From: Lentibacter sp. XHP0401
GTDB lineage: Bacteria; Pseudomonadota; Alphaproteobacteria; Rhodobacterales; Rhodobacteraceae
Reading direction: 5' to 3'
NCBI RefSeq assembly: GCF_025751535.1
Contig: NZ_JAOWLC010000003.1
Span: 62,001-126,000 of the forward strand
Length of the DNA stretch: 64,000 bases
The stretch's first letter is position 1; each line of letters begins with the position of its first letter. This document shows, in pieces, positions 23,943-32,923 of the stretch. The notes beneath the pieces were generated by a model. The model was given only the letters and a program-made list of their open reading frames with translations. It did no database searches and was not told where the DNA came from. The position numbers and the translations under genes were made by a program.

Positions 23943-26390
23943 ATGCCCATCCTCCCCTCCAAAGCCCGCGTCGTCGTCATCGGTGGTGGCATCATCGGTT
24001 GCTCCGTCGCCTATCACCTCACCAAACTCGGCTGGAAAGACGTGGTGCTGCTTGAGCGCAAACAGCTCACATCAGGCACAACATGGCACGCCGCAGGCCT
24101 CATCGCCCAGCTCCGCGCGACCGCCAATATGACCAGGCTCGCCAAATACTCCCAAGAGCTCTACGGCAACCTTGAAGAAGAAACAGGCGTCGCCACCGGC
24201 TTCAAGCGTGTTGGCTCCATCACAGCCGCCCTCACCTCCGAGCGCCTCGAAGAGCTGCACCGCTCCGCCGCCATGGCTCGCGCCTTCGGCGTGCAGGTCG
24301 AGGAAATCTCCCCCTCCGAGATCAAACAGCGCTACGAACACCTCAACATCGAGGGCGTCACAGGCGGCGTCTACCTCCCGCTTGATGGTCAGGGTGACCC
24401 TGCCAACATAGCCCTCGCCCTCGCCAAAGGTGCGCGCCAGCGTGGCGCGACCGTGCAAGAGCGCGTAAAAGTCACTGACATTGCCAAAAACGGCCGCCGT
24501 GTCACTTCTGTGAGTTGGCAAGGCGAAGACGGCACATCAGGTGAAATCGAGGCCGATATGATCGTCAACTGCGCGGGCATGTGGGGCCACGAGGTCGGCA
24601 AGATGGCGGGTGTCAACGTCCCCCTTCACGCCTGCGAGCACTTCTATATCGTCTCCGAGCCTATCGCAGGCCTCACCCAGCTTCCTGTGCTGCGTGTGCC
24701 CGATGAATGCGCCTATTACAAGGAAGACGCAGGCAAGCTCATGCTCGGCGCGTTTGAACCCCGCGCGAAACCGTGGGGCATGGACGGCATCTCCGACGCG
24801 TTCGAGTTCGATCAGCTTCAGGAAGATTTCGACCACTTCGAACCAATCCTCGAAATGGCGGTCAACCGTATGCCCATGCTCGGCAAGGCAGGCATCCACA
24901 CCTTCTTCAACGGCCCCGAAAGCTTCACCCCTGACAACGCCTATCACCTCGGCTTCGCCCCCGAGATGGACAACGTCTGGGTCGCCGCCGGCTTCAACTC
25001 GATCGGCATCCAATCCGCCGGCGGCGCTGGCATGGCCCTCGCCGCGTGGATGGACACGGGCGAAAAACCTTTTGATCTCGGCGACGTCGATATCTCGCGC
25101 ATGCAGCCCTTCCAAGGGAACAAGCACTACCTCTTCGAGCGCTCCAAAGAAACGCTCGGCCTGCTCTACGCCGATCATTACCCCTTTCGCCAGAAAGCCA
25201 CAGCCCGTGGCGTCCGCCGCACGCCCTTCCACACCCAGCTCCTCGCTCAAGGCGCCGTCATGGGTGAGCTCGCAGGCTGGGAGCGCGCCAACTGGTTTGC
25301 AAACGCGGGCCAGAAGGCCGAATACGAATACTCGTGGCAGCGCCAGAACTGGTTTGACAACCGCGCCGCCGAGCATGCCGCAATCCGCCAAAACATCGGC
25401 ATGTATGATATGTCATCCTTCGGTAAACTGCGCGTCGAAGGCCCCGATGCCGAGCACTTCCTCAACCGTGTCTGCGGCGCAAACATGTCTGTTCCTGCTG
25501 GCAAGATCGTCTACACCCAGTTCCTCAATGCCAAAGGGGGCATCGAGGCCGATGTGACAGTCACCCGCCTCTCCGAGGCGGCCTATCTCGTCGTCACCCC
25601 CGCCGCAACGCGCCTCGCTGATGAAACATGGCTCAGGCGGCATTTGGGCAATGATAGAGCCATAGTCACCGATGTCACAGCAGCCGAAGGCGTCCTCGCC
25701 GTCATGGGCCCAAACGCACGCAAACTCCTGCAAGCCGTCTCGCCCAATGACTTCTCCAACGAGGCAAACCCCTTCGGAACAGCGCAAGAGATCGAGCTTG
25801 GCTTCGGCCTCGCCCGCGCGCACCGCGTTTCCTACGTGGGCGAGCTTGGCTGGGAAATCTACGTGAGCGCCGACATGGCCGCCCATGCCTTTGAAGTGCT
25901 GCACGAAGCAGGCCAACCTCTTGGCCTCAAGCTCTGTGGCATGCACGCGATGGACAGTTGCCGTATCGAGAAAGCCTTCCGCCACTTCGGTCACGATATC
26001 ACCTCCGAGGACAATGTCGTCGATGCAGGCCTCGGCTTCGCGGTTGATCTCTCCAAAACCGACTTCATAGGCAAAGCCGCCGTCGCCGTCCGCCGTGAAA
26101 GCGGCCCCAAAGCGCGTATGGTGCAGTTCCTTTTGGAAGACAGCCATCCGCTCCTCTACCACAACGAGCCGATCCTGCGTGATGGAGAGATCGTCGGCTA
26201 CCTAAGCTCAGGGGGCTACGGCCACACCCTCGGCGCAGCCGTCGGCCTTGGCTACGTTCCCTGCGAAGGCCAATCCGCCGCTGAGGTTCTGACAAGCTCC
26301 TATGAAATCGATATCAAAGGAACTCGCGTCAAAGCAACGGCCTCCCTCAAGCCGATGTATGATCCCAAATCAGAGAAAGTGCGCGCCTAG
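23943..26390 (+). CDS. FAD/GcvT-type dimethylglycine/sarcosine dehydrogenase (second)
   Basis: An 815-residue paralogue of the enzyme at 20.5 kb with the same order of domains: FAD-binding fold (GGGIIGCS, G14-G19), covalent-flavin His49 in TTWHAAGL, middle domain and C-terminal GcvT part with GELGWEIYVSADMAAHAFEV. It keeps AYYKEDAGKLMLGAFEPRA in the oxidase part, closer to mammalian dimethylglycine dehydrogenase than the first copy. With the methyltransferase it can complete betaine to dimethylglycine to sarcosine to glycine. It lies 89 bases behind the methyltransferase, with repeat D between; whether the repeat ends the upstream transcript or only tunes it is open. Repeat E follows its stop. 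Confidence 0.85.
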   Translation: MPILPSKARVVVIGGGIIGCSVAYHLTKLGWKDVVLLERKQLTSGTTWHAAGLIAQLRATANMTRLAKYSQELYGNLEEETGVATGFKRVGSITAALTSERLEELHRSAAMARAFGVQVEEISPSEIKQRYEHLNIEGVTGGVYLPLDGQGDPANIALALAKGARQRGATVQERVKVTDIAKNGRRVTSVSWQGEDGTSGEIEADMIVNCAGMWGHEVGKMAGVNVPLHACEHFYIVSEPIAGLTQLPVLRVPDECAYYKEDAGKLMLGAFEPRAKPWGMDGISDAFEFDQLQEDFDHFEPILEMAVNRMPMLGKAGIHTFFNGPESFTPDNAYHLGFAPEMDNVWVAAGFNSIGIQSAGGAGMALAAWMDTGEKPFDLGDVDISRMQPFQGNKHYLFERSKETLGLLYADHYPFRQKATARGVRRTPFHTQLLAQGAVMGELAGWERANWFANAGQKAEYEYSWQRQNWFDNRAAEHAAIRQNIGMYDMSSFGKLRVEGPDAEHFLNRVCGANMSVPAGKIVYTQFLNAKGGIEADVTVTRLSEAAYLVVTPAATRLADETWLRRHLGNDRAIVTDVTAAEGVLAVMGPNARKLLQAVSPNDFSNEANPFGTAQEIELGFGLARAHRVSYVGELGWEIYVSADMAAHAFEVLHEAGQPLGLKLCGMHAMDSCRIEKAFRHFGHDITSEDNVVDAGLGFAVDLSKTDFIGKAAVAVRRESGPKARMVQFLLEDSHPLLYHNEPILRDGEIVGYLSSGGYGHTLGAAVGLGYVPCEGQSAAEVLTSSYEIDIKGTRVKATASLKPMYDPKSEKVRA

Positions 26391-26475
26391 TCCTTCCTCT
26401 TTCTTCAAATATCCTGGGGAGCGCGAGGGGCAAAGCCCCTCGCCATGGTCGGATTGTGCAAAGCACAATTCGAAA
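26391..26475 (+). repeat. Modular palindromic intergenic repeat, copy E
   Basis: Leader TCCTTCCTCTTTCTTC-AAATATCCTGGGG right after the stop, GC hairpin GCGAGGGGC-aaa-GCCCCTCGC (26423-26443), end module TCGG-ATTGTGC-aaa-GCACAAT-TCGAA (26449-26474). Against copy A, one C:G pair of the end hairpin has become T:A, keeping the stem. Confidence 0.85.
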
Positions 26476-26547
26476 CCAAAGCGGTACATCACGGGGCTGG
26501 CCCTCCCCTCCAAAACCGCCTAATCAGGTCGAGAAGAGGACCACCCC

Positions 26548-27459
26548 ATGACCGAGAACCGTGACACCCCCCTAGGCCTCGCTTTTGCGCTTACAGCCTA
26601 TATCCTTTGGGGCTTCCTGCCGCTCTATATGAAGCTGCTCAGCCATATTCCCGCCGCCGAAGTGGTCGCGCATCGGGTGATCTGGTCACTCCCTATTGCC
26701 GCCACCTTGCTCATCATTCTTGGCCGCACGTCCGATATTAAAACAGCTCTAACTACGCCCAAAATGCTCGCTATGGGCTGTGTCACCGCCGCGCTCATCT
26801 CGATCAACTGGGGCTTCTACGTCTGGGCCATCACATCAGGTCACGCACTCGACGCGGCTCTTGGCTACTATATCAACCCACTCTTCTCCGTCTTCCTCGG
26901 CGCGGTGCTTCTGGGCGAAAAGCTGGGCAAACTCCAGCTCGCCGCCCTAGCCCTCGCCGCAGCGGCGGTGTTCATCCTCACGCTTGAGGCGGGCAAGCTG
27001 CCGTGGGTTGCCATCGCACTTTTCGTCACTTGGGGCTTATATGCCCTGGCGAAAAAGTCGCTGCCGATCGGGCCAAATCAGGGCTTCCTGCTCGAAGTGA
27101 TCATCCTCACCCCCCCAGCCATAGCCTATCTTGCCTGGCTCGGGCCAACAGGAAACTTCCTTGGCAGCGCTTATGACACATGGCTCCTTCTGGGCTGTGG
27201 CGTGGTTACAGCTGTGCCGCTCCTTGTCTACGCCAACGGCGCAAAGCTGCTGCGCCTCAGCACAATCGCCATTTTGCAATACATCGTCCCCACGATGATC
27301 TTTTTCATCGGCGTGTTCGTCTTCAAGGAGCCTTTCGGCGGCGCACGGATGATCGCCTTTCCGATGATCTGGATGGCCCTCGTGCTCTATTCCACAGCCA
27401 TTTTCCGCAATATGCGTGCCGCCCGCAAACTGGCCGGCAGAACAGCGACAACACCATGA
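26548..27459 (+). CDS. rarD: RarD-type EamA transporter
   Basis: A 303-residue, ten-helix membrane protein of the drug/metabolite transporter superfamily. The N-terminal ALTAYILWGFLPLYMKLL and later RVIWSLP are typical of RarD, the group of chloramphenicol-sensitive proteins; GHALDAALGYYINPLFSV is the RarD repeat core. The substrate is unknown. GAGAAGAGGA lies 13 bases before the ATG. The stop overlaps the start of the next gene (ATGA), so the two are co-translated. Copy E of the repeat separates it from the dehydrogenase operon. Confidence 0.9.
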   Translation: MTENRDTPLGLAFALTAYILWGFLPLYMKLLSHIPAAEVVAHRVIWSLPIAATLLIILGRTSDIKTALTTPKMLAMGCVTAALISINWGFYVWAITSGHALDAALGYYINPLFSVFLGAVLLGEKLGKLQLAALALAAAAVFILTLEAGKLPWVAIALFVTWGLYALAKKSLPIGPNQGFLLEVIILTPPAIAYLAWLGPTGNFLGSAYDTWLLLGCGVVTAVPLLVYANGAKLLRLSTIAILQYIVPTMIFFIGVFVFKEPFGGARMIAFPMIWMALVLYSTAIFRNMRAARKLAGRTATTP

Positions 27460-28313
27460 CAAATACGCTCCTCACCATTGGCCATGGCTTCTCCGCCAGC
27501 GCCCTTACACGCCTTCTCGCCCCGCTTGGCTGGCGCATGTTCGGCACAACCCGCTCACCCGAGAAGTTCGCCGCCCTAAAGGCACAAGGCGTCACGCCCC
27601 TGCTCTTTCCCGGCGGCAATCTGACAGAAGCGCTGGCAGAGGTCACACACCTCCTTATCTCGGCTTCACCGGGCGAGAATGGTGACCCGTTTCTGGCCAA
27701 ATACGGCTCTAAACTGGCCCAACTCGCGCCCAATCTTGAATGGGTCGGTTATCTCTCGACAACGGGTGTCTACGGTGACCGCGCAGGCGGATGGGTCATA
27801 GAAGAAACACCTCTCACCCCAAGCAGCAACCGCGGTCTCATGCGTGTCGAGGCCGAAGAGCAGTGGCAAGGCTCAGGCCTGCCCGTCCACATCTTCCGTC
27901 TCGCAGGCATCTACGGCCCAAACCGCAGCGCTTTTGACAAGCTCCGCAAGGGCACGGCCCAGCGCGTCATCAAAGAGGGACAGGTCTTCTCACGCATTCA
28001 CGTCGAAGACATCGCCCAAACCCTCCTCGCCTCGATCAACCGCCCCGATGTCGGCACGGCCTACAACGTCAGCGATGATATGCCGGCCCCGCCGCAAGAC
28101 GTGCTCGCCTACGCCGCCGAACTTCTCGGCATCAGCCCGCCCCCCGAAGTCCCCATCGAGGAGGCCAAGCTCTCTCCCATGGCCCGCAGCTTCTATGAAG
28201 ACAGCAAACGCGTTTCCAACGACCGCATCAAGGAAGACCTCGGCGTCACCCTGCTCTATCCGGACTATCGCGCAGGGCTTGAGGCTATTCTTGCGTCGGA
28301 GACGCGTGAATAG
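27456..28313 (+). CDS. NAD-dependent epimerase/dehydratase-like protein (SDR-type)
   Basis: A 285-residue Rossmann-fold protein, starting TNTLLTIGHGFSASAL, in which GHGFSA takes the place of the usual GxxGxxG. Further SDR-like parts are YLSTTGVYGDRAG, with the Ser/Thr and Tyr region, FRLAGIYGPNRSAFD and YNVSDD. The Lys of the YxxxK motif is missing: the segment after TTGVYG is DRAGG, so oxidoreductase activity is uncertain. It might be a nucleotide-sugar enzyme or a non-catalytic NAD-binder of the YeeZ type. Start overlaps the rarD stop by four bases; the long upstream frame inside rarD is a shadow. The substrate cannot be named. Confidence 0.8.
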   Translation: MTNTLLTIGHGFSASALTRLLAPLGWRMFGTTRSPEKFAALKAQGVTPLLFPGGNLTEALAEVTHLLISASPGENGDPFLAKYGSKLAQLAPNLEWVGYLSTTGVYGDRAGGWVIEETPLTPSSNRGLMRVEAEEQWQGSGLPVHIFRLAGIYGPNRSAFDKLRKGTAQRVIKEGQVFSRIHVEDIAQTLLASINRPDVGTAYNVSDDMPAPPQDVLAYAAELLGISPPPEVPIEEAKLSPMARSFYEDSKRVSNDRIKEDLGVTLLYPDYRAGLEAILASETRE

Positions 28314-28371
28314 CCTTGCCTTTCGCGCACCAAACCCTACCTACCCTTAAACCCTAGCTTCCGAGGCTCAA

Positions 28372-29169
28372 ATGTCCCTGCGCGCAACGCTCGCCAAATT
28401 CGTTGATCACCCCAGAACCGTTTCGTTCATCACCGTCGTGATCATCTTCAACGCGATCATTCTGGGCCTGGAAACCTCGCGAAGCGCCATGGCCAATTAT
28501 GGCACACTCATCGAGGCACTCGACAAAATCTGCCTCGCCATCTTTGTCGCCGAACTGGCCGCCAAGCTTGTCGCCCACGGTCCCCGTTTTTTCCGCTCGG
28601 GCTGGAACATATTTGATTTCGTTATCATCGCAATCTCACTCATCCCCACAGGTCAGGGCTTCTCCGCCATGCGCGCGCTGCGCATCCTGCGCGTGCTCAG
28701 GGTGGTCTCGGTCGCGCCCTCTCTGCGCCGCGTGGTCGAGGGCCTCATCACAGCCATGCCGGGTATGGGCTCGGTCTTTATGCTGATGGGGCTGATCTTC
28801 TATATCGGCGCCGTTATCGCGACAAAGCTCTTTGCAGAGACCTTCCCCCAATGGTTCGGCAGCCTGGGCGCATCCGCCTACACGCTCTTCCAGATCATGA
28901 CACTCGAAAGCTGGTCCATGGGGATCGTCCGCCCCGTGATGGAAGTCTACCCCTACGCATGGGCCTTCTTCCTCCCGTTCATCCTCGTCACGACATTCGC
29001 AGTGGTCAACCTGCTGGTCGGCCTCGTGGTCAACTCCATGCAAGATGCCCACCACGCCGAAGACGTCGCCAACACCGACGCCTACCGCGACGATGTAAAA
29101 GCACGGTTGGACGGGATCGAAAGAAAGCTTGATGCGATGGCAAATGCCCGCGCAACGCAAAAGGATTGA
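28372..29169 (+). CDS. NavBac-type voltage-gated sodium channel
   Basis: A 265-residue single-domain ion channel: six membrane segments, S4 with arginines at 101, 104, 107 and 110 (RALRILRVLR), and a pore loop whose selectivity filter T177-LESWSM-183 is identical to that of the crystallised NavAb channel. Four copies should form a sodium-selective pore. The C-terminal tail (about 225-260) has charged, heptad-like residues fitting the neck and coiled coil of NaChBac relatives. Homologues are known from other roseobacters, where roles in pH, salt or motility are suspected. No flagellar gene is near. It is 58 bases behind the epimerase-like gene and 27 bases before exoD. Confidence 0.92.
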   Translation: MSLRATLAKFVDHPRTVSFITVVIIFNAIILGLETSRSAMANYGTLIEALDKICLAIFVAELAAKLVAHGPRFFRSGWNIFDFVIIAISLIPTGQGFSAMRALRILRVLRVVSVAPSLRRVVEGLITAMPGMGSVFMLMGLIFYIGAVIATKLFAETFPQWFGSLGASAYTLFQIMTLESWSMGIVRPVMEVYPYAWAFFLPFILVTTFAVVNLLVGLVVNSMQDAHHAEDVANTDAYRDDVKARLDGIERKLDAMANARATQKD

Positions 29170-29196
29170 ACCATTCTCACGCAATGAGCGTTAGAC

Positions 29197-29781
29197 ATGA
29201 TGGTAAGTGAAAGTCGCACCCTCAGCAATCTGCTCGATGCGCTTGAAGACGCAGGAAGCGGCGAAACCGTCTCGCTCTCCGATGTTTTGAAAGAAATCGG
29301 CAGCCGCAGCTTTGCAGCGCTCATACTGGTCCCTTCGCTGATCCTGATTTCGCCGCTGTCAGGCGTCCTCGGATTACCCACCATCGGTGCAGCAATCATG
29401 TTTCTCGTCGCGTTGCAAAAGCTGTTGCGCCGTCCTCACATCTGGCTGCCCGATGTGCTCAAGCGCCGCAAAGTTCAGTCAAAACGACTGCTCAAAGCAA
29501 CAAGCTGGCTCCGGCCCGTTGCCAACTGGGGCGATAAGCACACCCACAAGCGCCTCCGCTGGCTCACAACAGAGCCCGCGAATCTCCTAGCATTATTGGT
29601 GATCATGGCGATCTGCCTTGTGATCCCGATGCTGGAAGTTCTGCCCTTCGTAACATCGGTTTTTGCCGTAGCGATAAGCCTCTTTTCCGTAGGCTTTCTC
29701 GCACGTGACGGCCTGTTCACACTTCTTGGCTACACACAGGTCGTGCTCAGCTTTGGCGTGGTCCGGTATATGGTAGGTTAA
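29197..29781 (+). CDS. exoD: ExoD-family membrane protein
   Basis: A 194-residue ExoD-family protein: a soluble N-terminal helix pair ([13 protein letters not shown]), then [24 protein letters not shown] with the family's Pro-rich hairpin, and three or so hydrophobic segments in the second half. ExoD was described in Sinorhizobium as affecting exopolysaccharide and alkaline sensitivity; its biochemical role is unknown. An alkaline-stress link would suit the adjacent sodium channel, but this is only context. Two ATGs, at 29197 and 29200, are possible starts. The stop is convergent with dxs, the two stop codons sharing the four-base palindrome TTAA at 29778-29781. Confidence 0.87.
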   Translation: MMVSESRTLSNLLDALEDAGSGETVSLSDVLKEIGSRSFAALILVPSLILISPLSGVLGLPTIGAAIMFLVALQKLLRRPHIWLPDVLKRRKVQSKRLLKATSWLRPVANWGDKHTHKRLRWLTTEPANLLALLVIMAICLVIPMLEVLPFVTSVFAVAISLFSVGFLARDGLFTLLGYTQVVLSFGVVRYMVG

Positions 29782-31700
29782 GCCCGCTTCACCTGAGCAA
29801 CACCCAACACACCCAGCACTTTCGCCACTATATGTTCGGCCTCAAGCCCGGCTTCGGCATACATTTCAGCGGGCGAGCCTTGGTCAATGAACCAGTCAGG
29901 CAAGACCATAGAGCGGAACTTGAGGCCCGCATCAAACGCGCCTTCCTCGGCCAGAAGTTGCGCCACATGCGAGCCAAATCCGCCCACAGCGCCCTCTTCC
30001 AGCGTGATCAGCACCTCGTGCTCGGCGGCCAGCCGCAGTATCATGTCGCGGTCCAGCGGCTTGGCAAACCGCGCATCCGCAACCGTCGGGGTAATGCCCT
30101 TCGCGGCCAGTTGCTCGGCAGCCTTCTCGGCCTCGGCCAGTCGCGTGCCAAAGCTCAAAAGCGCAACGCGCGCCCCCTCGCGTACAACACGACCTTTCCC
30201 AATCTCAAGCGCCATGCCACGCACGGGCAAATCAACGCCAACGCCCTCACCGCGCGGATACCTGAAAGCAATAGGCCCGCTGTCATGCGCCGCAGCCGTG
30301 GCCACCATATGCTTCAGCTCGGCCTCGTCCGCTGCCGCCATCACAACCATGTTGGGCAGGTTCGCCAAAAACGCGATGTCATAGCTCCCCGCGTGCGTTG
30401 CCCCATCCGCGCCAACAAGCCCCGCACGGTCAATCGCAAAGCGAACAGGTAGGTTCTGCAAGGCCACATCATGCACAATCTGGTCATAACCACGCTGCAG
30501 GAAGGTTGAATACATCGTGCAAAACGGTTTCATGCCTCCCGCCGCCAGCGCACCACAAAAGGTCACGCCATGCTGCTCGGCAATGCTCACATCAAAGCAA
30601 CGGCTCGGGTAACGCTCGGCCATCAGGTCAAGCCCCGTGCCGCTCGGCATAGCCGCTGTCACCGCACAGATCTTGTCATCTTCCGCCGCCAGCCTGACAA
30701 GCTCGTCGCCAAAAACAGAGGTATAGCTCGGCGCATTGCTCGGCGTTTTCACCTGCTTTCCGGTGACCACATCAAACTTGGCCGTCGCGTGCCCCTTATC
30801 GTCGCGCGCCTCGGCGGGGGCATAGCCCTTGCCCTTCTTGGTAATCGCATGAATGAGAATCGGCCCCGTCGCCCGCGCCTTCACAGTCCGCAAAAGCGGC
30901 AAAAGCTGGTCCATGTCGTGCCCGTCAATCGGCCCGATATAGCTAAAGCCCAATTCTTCAAAAAGCGTGCCGCCCACGGTCATGCCCTTGAGCATTTCCT
31001 TGGCCCGCTTCGCGCCTTCCTGAAAGAACGGAGGCATCAGACTCACCGCGCCCTTGGCCGCGGCCTTGAGTTCCTGAAAAGGCTCCTCGGCATAAAGGCG
31101 ATTGAGATATCCCGAAAGCGCGCCCACAGGCGGCGCAATGCTCATGTCGTTGTCATTGAGAATAACAATCAGCCGCTTGCCCAAATGGCCCGCATTGTTC
31201 ATCGCCTCAAAGGCCATGCCTGCGCTCATCGCACCATCTCCGATGATGGCAATCGCATCACCCAGGCCCTCGGGGCAATTTCCGCCCAAATCACGCGCTA
31301 CAGCAAAGCCCAGCGCCGCGCTGATCGAGGTAGAGCTATGCGCTGCACCAAAGCAATCGTAAGGGCTCTCGCTCCGCTTGGTAAATCCGCTCAACCCGCC
31401 ACGCTTGCGCAGCGTGCGAATCCTGTCGCGCCGCCCTGTCAAAATCTTGTGGGGGTAGCTCTGGTGGCTCACATCCCAGATAATCTTGTCTTTCGGCGCA
31501 TCAAACACCGCATGAAGCGCCACGGTGAGTTCCACAACACCCAAGCCAGCGCCCAAATGCCCGCCCGTTTCAGACACAGCCGAAATCGTCTCGGCGCGCA
31601 GCTCATTGGCCAGCGTTCCAAGCTCGGCATCGCTCAGCCGCTTCATATCGGCGGGGCTGGCCACTTGGTCTAGCAGCGGGGTGTTGGGGCGGTCATTCAT
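29778..31700 (-). CDS. dxs: 1-Deoxy-D-xylulose-5-phosphate synthase
   Basis: A 640-residue thiamine-diphosphate enzyme that condenses pyruvate and glyceraldehyde 3-phosphate, the first step of the non-mevalonate isoprenoid pathway. Seen: the ThDP/Mg motif [18 protein letters not shown], the transketolase Glu region in the C-terminal half and [15 protein letters not shown]. The ATG at 31698-31700 is used; 34 codons of open frame upstream run into the end of ispA and do not resemble Dxs. It is the last gene of xseB-ispA-dxs, starting 22 bases after the ispA stop, the common order in proteobacteria. Products feed ubiquinone side chains (UbiG and the UbiH-like protein in this window) and perhaps carotenoids. 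Confidence 0.97.
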   Translation of the reverse strand: MNDRPNTPLLDQVASPADMKRLSDAELGTLANELRAETISAVSETGGHLGAGLGVVELTVALHAVFDAPKDKIIWDVSHQSYPHKILTGRRDRIRTLRKRGGLSGFTKRSESPYDCFGAAHSSTSISAALGFAVARDLGGNCPEGLGDAIAIIGDGAMSAGMAFEAMNNAGHLGKRLIVILNDNDMSIAPPVGALSGYLNRLYAEEPFQELKAAAKGAVSLMPPFFQEGAKRAKEMLKGMTVGGTLFEELGFSYIGPIDGHDMDQLLPLLRTVKARATGPILIHAITKKGKGYAPAEARDDKGHATAKFDVVTGKQVKTPSNAPSYTSVFGDELVRLAAEDDKICAVTAAMPSGTGLDLMAERYPSRCFDVSIAEQHGVTFCGALAAGGMKPFCTMYSTFLQRGYDQIVHDVALQNLPVRFAIDRAGLVGADGATHAGSYDIAFLANLPNMVVMAAADEAELKHMVATAAAHDSGPIAFRYPRGEGVGVDLPVRGMALEIGKGRVVREGARVALLSFGTRLAEAEKAAEQLAAKGITPTVADARFAKPLDRDMILRLAAEHEVLITLEEGAVGGFGSHVAQLLAEEGAFDAGLKFRSMVLPDWFIDQGSPAEMYAEAGLEAEHIVAKVLGVLGVAQVKRA

Positions 31701-31722
31701 AAGCACCCTTTCAAGGGCCGTT

Positions 31723-32607
31723 TCACTTACGCCGCGAGATAACGAAGCGCGCCGCCTCTCGCAAGCACTCGGCATCGTCTTGATAGATAGATAAGGCCTC
31801 ACAAGCCTCTTCTACAAGGTCTTTAGCTTGACGTTTCGCCGCATCAAGGCCCAGAAGTGACACAAAGGTCGCCTTCCCTGCTCCTGCATCCTTGCCAACA
31901 GCCTTGCCCGTCACTTCCACATCACCCTCTACGTCAAGGATGTCATCGGCAATCTGGAAGGCAAGCCCGAGCCTGTCTCCATACGTCTCTAATCCTGCGC
32001 AATCCGCCCAAGCCATCACTGGCCCGGCCGTCGCAGACCAGCGGATAAGCGCACCCGTCTTACCGCGCTGAACCGCTTTGATTTCATCCAGGCTCAAAGG
32101 TGCAGCGCTGGTTTCCGCCGCAATATCCATCATCTGCCCGCCGACCATGCCATTATGCCCCGAGGCCACAGCCATCCCGTGCAAAAGCTTCATCGCATTG
32201 GGCAAATCCTCGCTCGCAAGCAGCTCAAAACCCTTGGCCTGCAAGGCATCTCCCGCCAAAACAGCGGTATGCTCGTTCCATTTCTTGTGAACAGTCGGCT
32301 TGCCGCGGCGCAGGTCGTCGTCGTCCATGCAGGGCAAATCATCGTGAATCAGCGAATAGGCGTGGATACACTCCACAGCCAGCGCCGCTTCTCTGGCAGA
32401 ATGTTCGCTCTGCTCATGCAGCCTCGCCGATTCATACACCAGAAAGGCCCGCAAAGCCTTGCCGCCTTCCAGCGCATAAAGCATCGCTTCACTCAACTCG
32501 GCCTGCGCCATAGATGCTGGCACACCAAACGCCTCGCGCGCCGCTTCTGAAACTGCGCCCTGAGCGCGGCGCAAAGCCGCCTCAAAGCCGAGTGGCTCAA
32601 TCAACAT
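31723..32607 (-). CDS. ispA: Polyprenyl (farnesyl/geranylgeranyl) diphosphate synthase
   Basis: A 294-residue trans-prenyltransferase that elongates dimethylallyl diphosphate with isopentenyl diphosphate. The first Asp-rich motif D89-DLPCMDDD-D98 and the second D221-DILD-225 hold Mg and the diphosphates; [10 protein letters not shown] (about 47-56) binds the substrate phosphate. The residues before the first motif (HAYSLIHDD) fit the farnesyl/geranyl group; chain length is not certain. The start overlaps xseB by 11 bases and dxs follows, so this is the middle gene of the operon. Confidence 0.93.
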   Translation of the reverse strand: MLIEPLGFEAALRRAQGAVSEAAREAFGVPASMAQAELSEAMLYALEGGKALRAFLVYESARLHEQSEHSAREAALAVECIHAYSLIHDDLPCMDDDDLRRGKPTVHKKWNEHTAVLAGDALQAKGFELLASEDLPNAMKLLHGMAVASGHNGMVGGQMMDIAAETSAAPLSLDEIKAVQRGKTGALIRWSATAGPVMAWADCAGLETYGDRLGLAFQIADDILDVEGDVEVTGKAVGKDAGAGKATFVSLLGLDAAKRQAKDLVEEACEALSIYQDDAECLREAARFVISRRK

Positions 32608-32839
32608 CTAGCGGCTTCGTCCCTGTCGGGTTGCCTTCGCCATCAAGCGTAATAGCAGCAACTTTTTCTTCCGCTTCCTTGAGCTTGCCTTCGCAGTGCT
32701 TCTTCAGCACAGCGCCGCGCTCGTAAAGCTTTATCGAGTCTTCCAACGGCACATCGCCGCGCTCCAGCTGGCCCACAACTTTCTCAAGCTCCGCCATAGC
32801 GGCCTCAAAGCTCATCTCTTTAACAGGTGTCTCGCTCAT
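32597..32839 (-). CDS. xseB: Exodeoxyribonuclease VII small subunit
   Basis: An 80-residue helical protein, the small subunit that binds XseA to form exonuclease VII, which degrades single-stranded DNA. Family parts are FEAAMAELEKVVGQLERGDVPL, read from about residue 10, and LKKHCEGKLKEAEEKV. The length is standard. It leads the xseB-ispA-dxs operon and overlaps ispA by 11 bases. No xseA is in the window. The C-terminal tail [14 protein letters not shown] is unrelated to function as far as known. It is divergent from the phosphotransferase gene, 84 bases away. Confidence 0.92.
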   Translation of the reverse strand: MSETPVKEMSFEAAMAELEKVVGQLERGDVPLEDSIKLYERGAVLKKHCEGKLKEAEEKVAAITLDGEGNPTGTKPLDVD

Positions 32840-32923
32840 GCGTCTCTCCAGCTCGTTTTTTCAGACCATACAGGCGCATCGAAAAGGGTTCAATTCGGAA
32901 CCGCCGCCGCATATGCTCCGCCC

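Noticed and set aside
20510-26390. DMSP demethylase (DmdA), since GcvT-like parts are present
   Set aside because: DmdA is a stand-alone GcvT-like protein of about 365 residues; both proteins here carry a full FAD oxidase domain with the covalent-flavin His.
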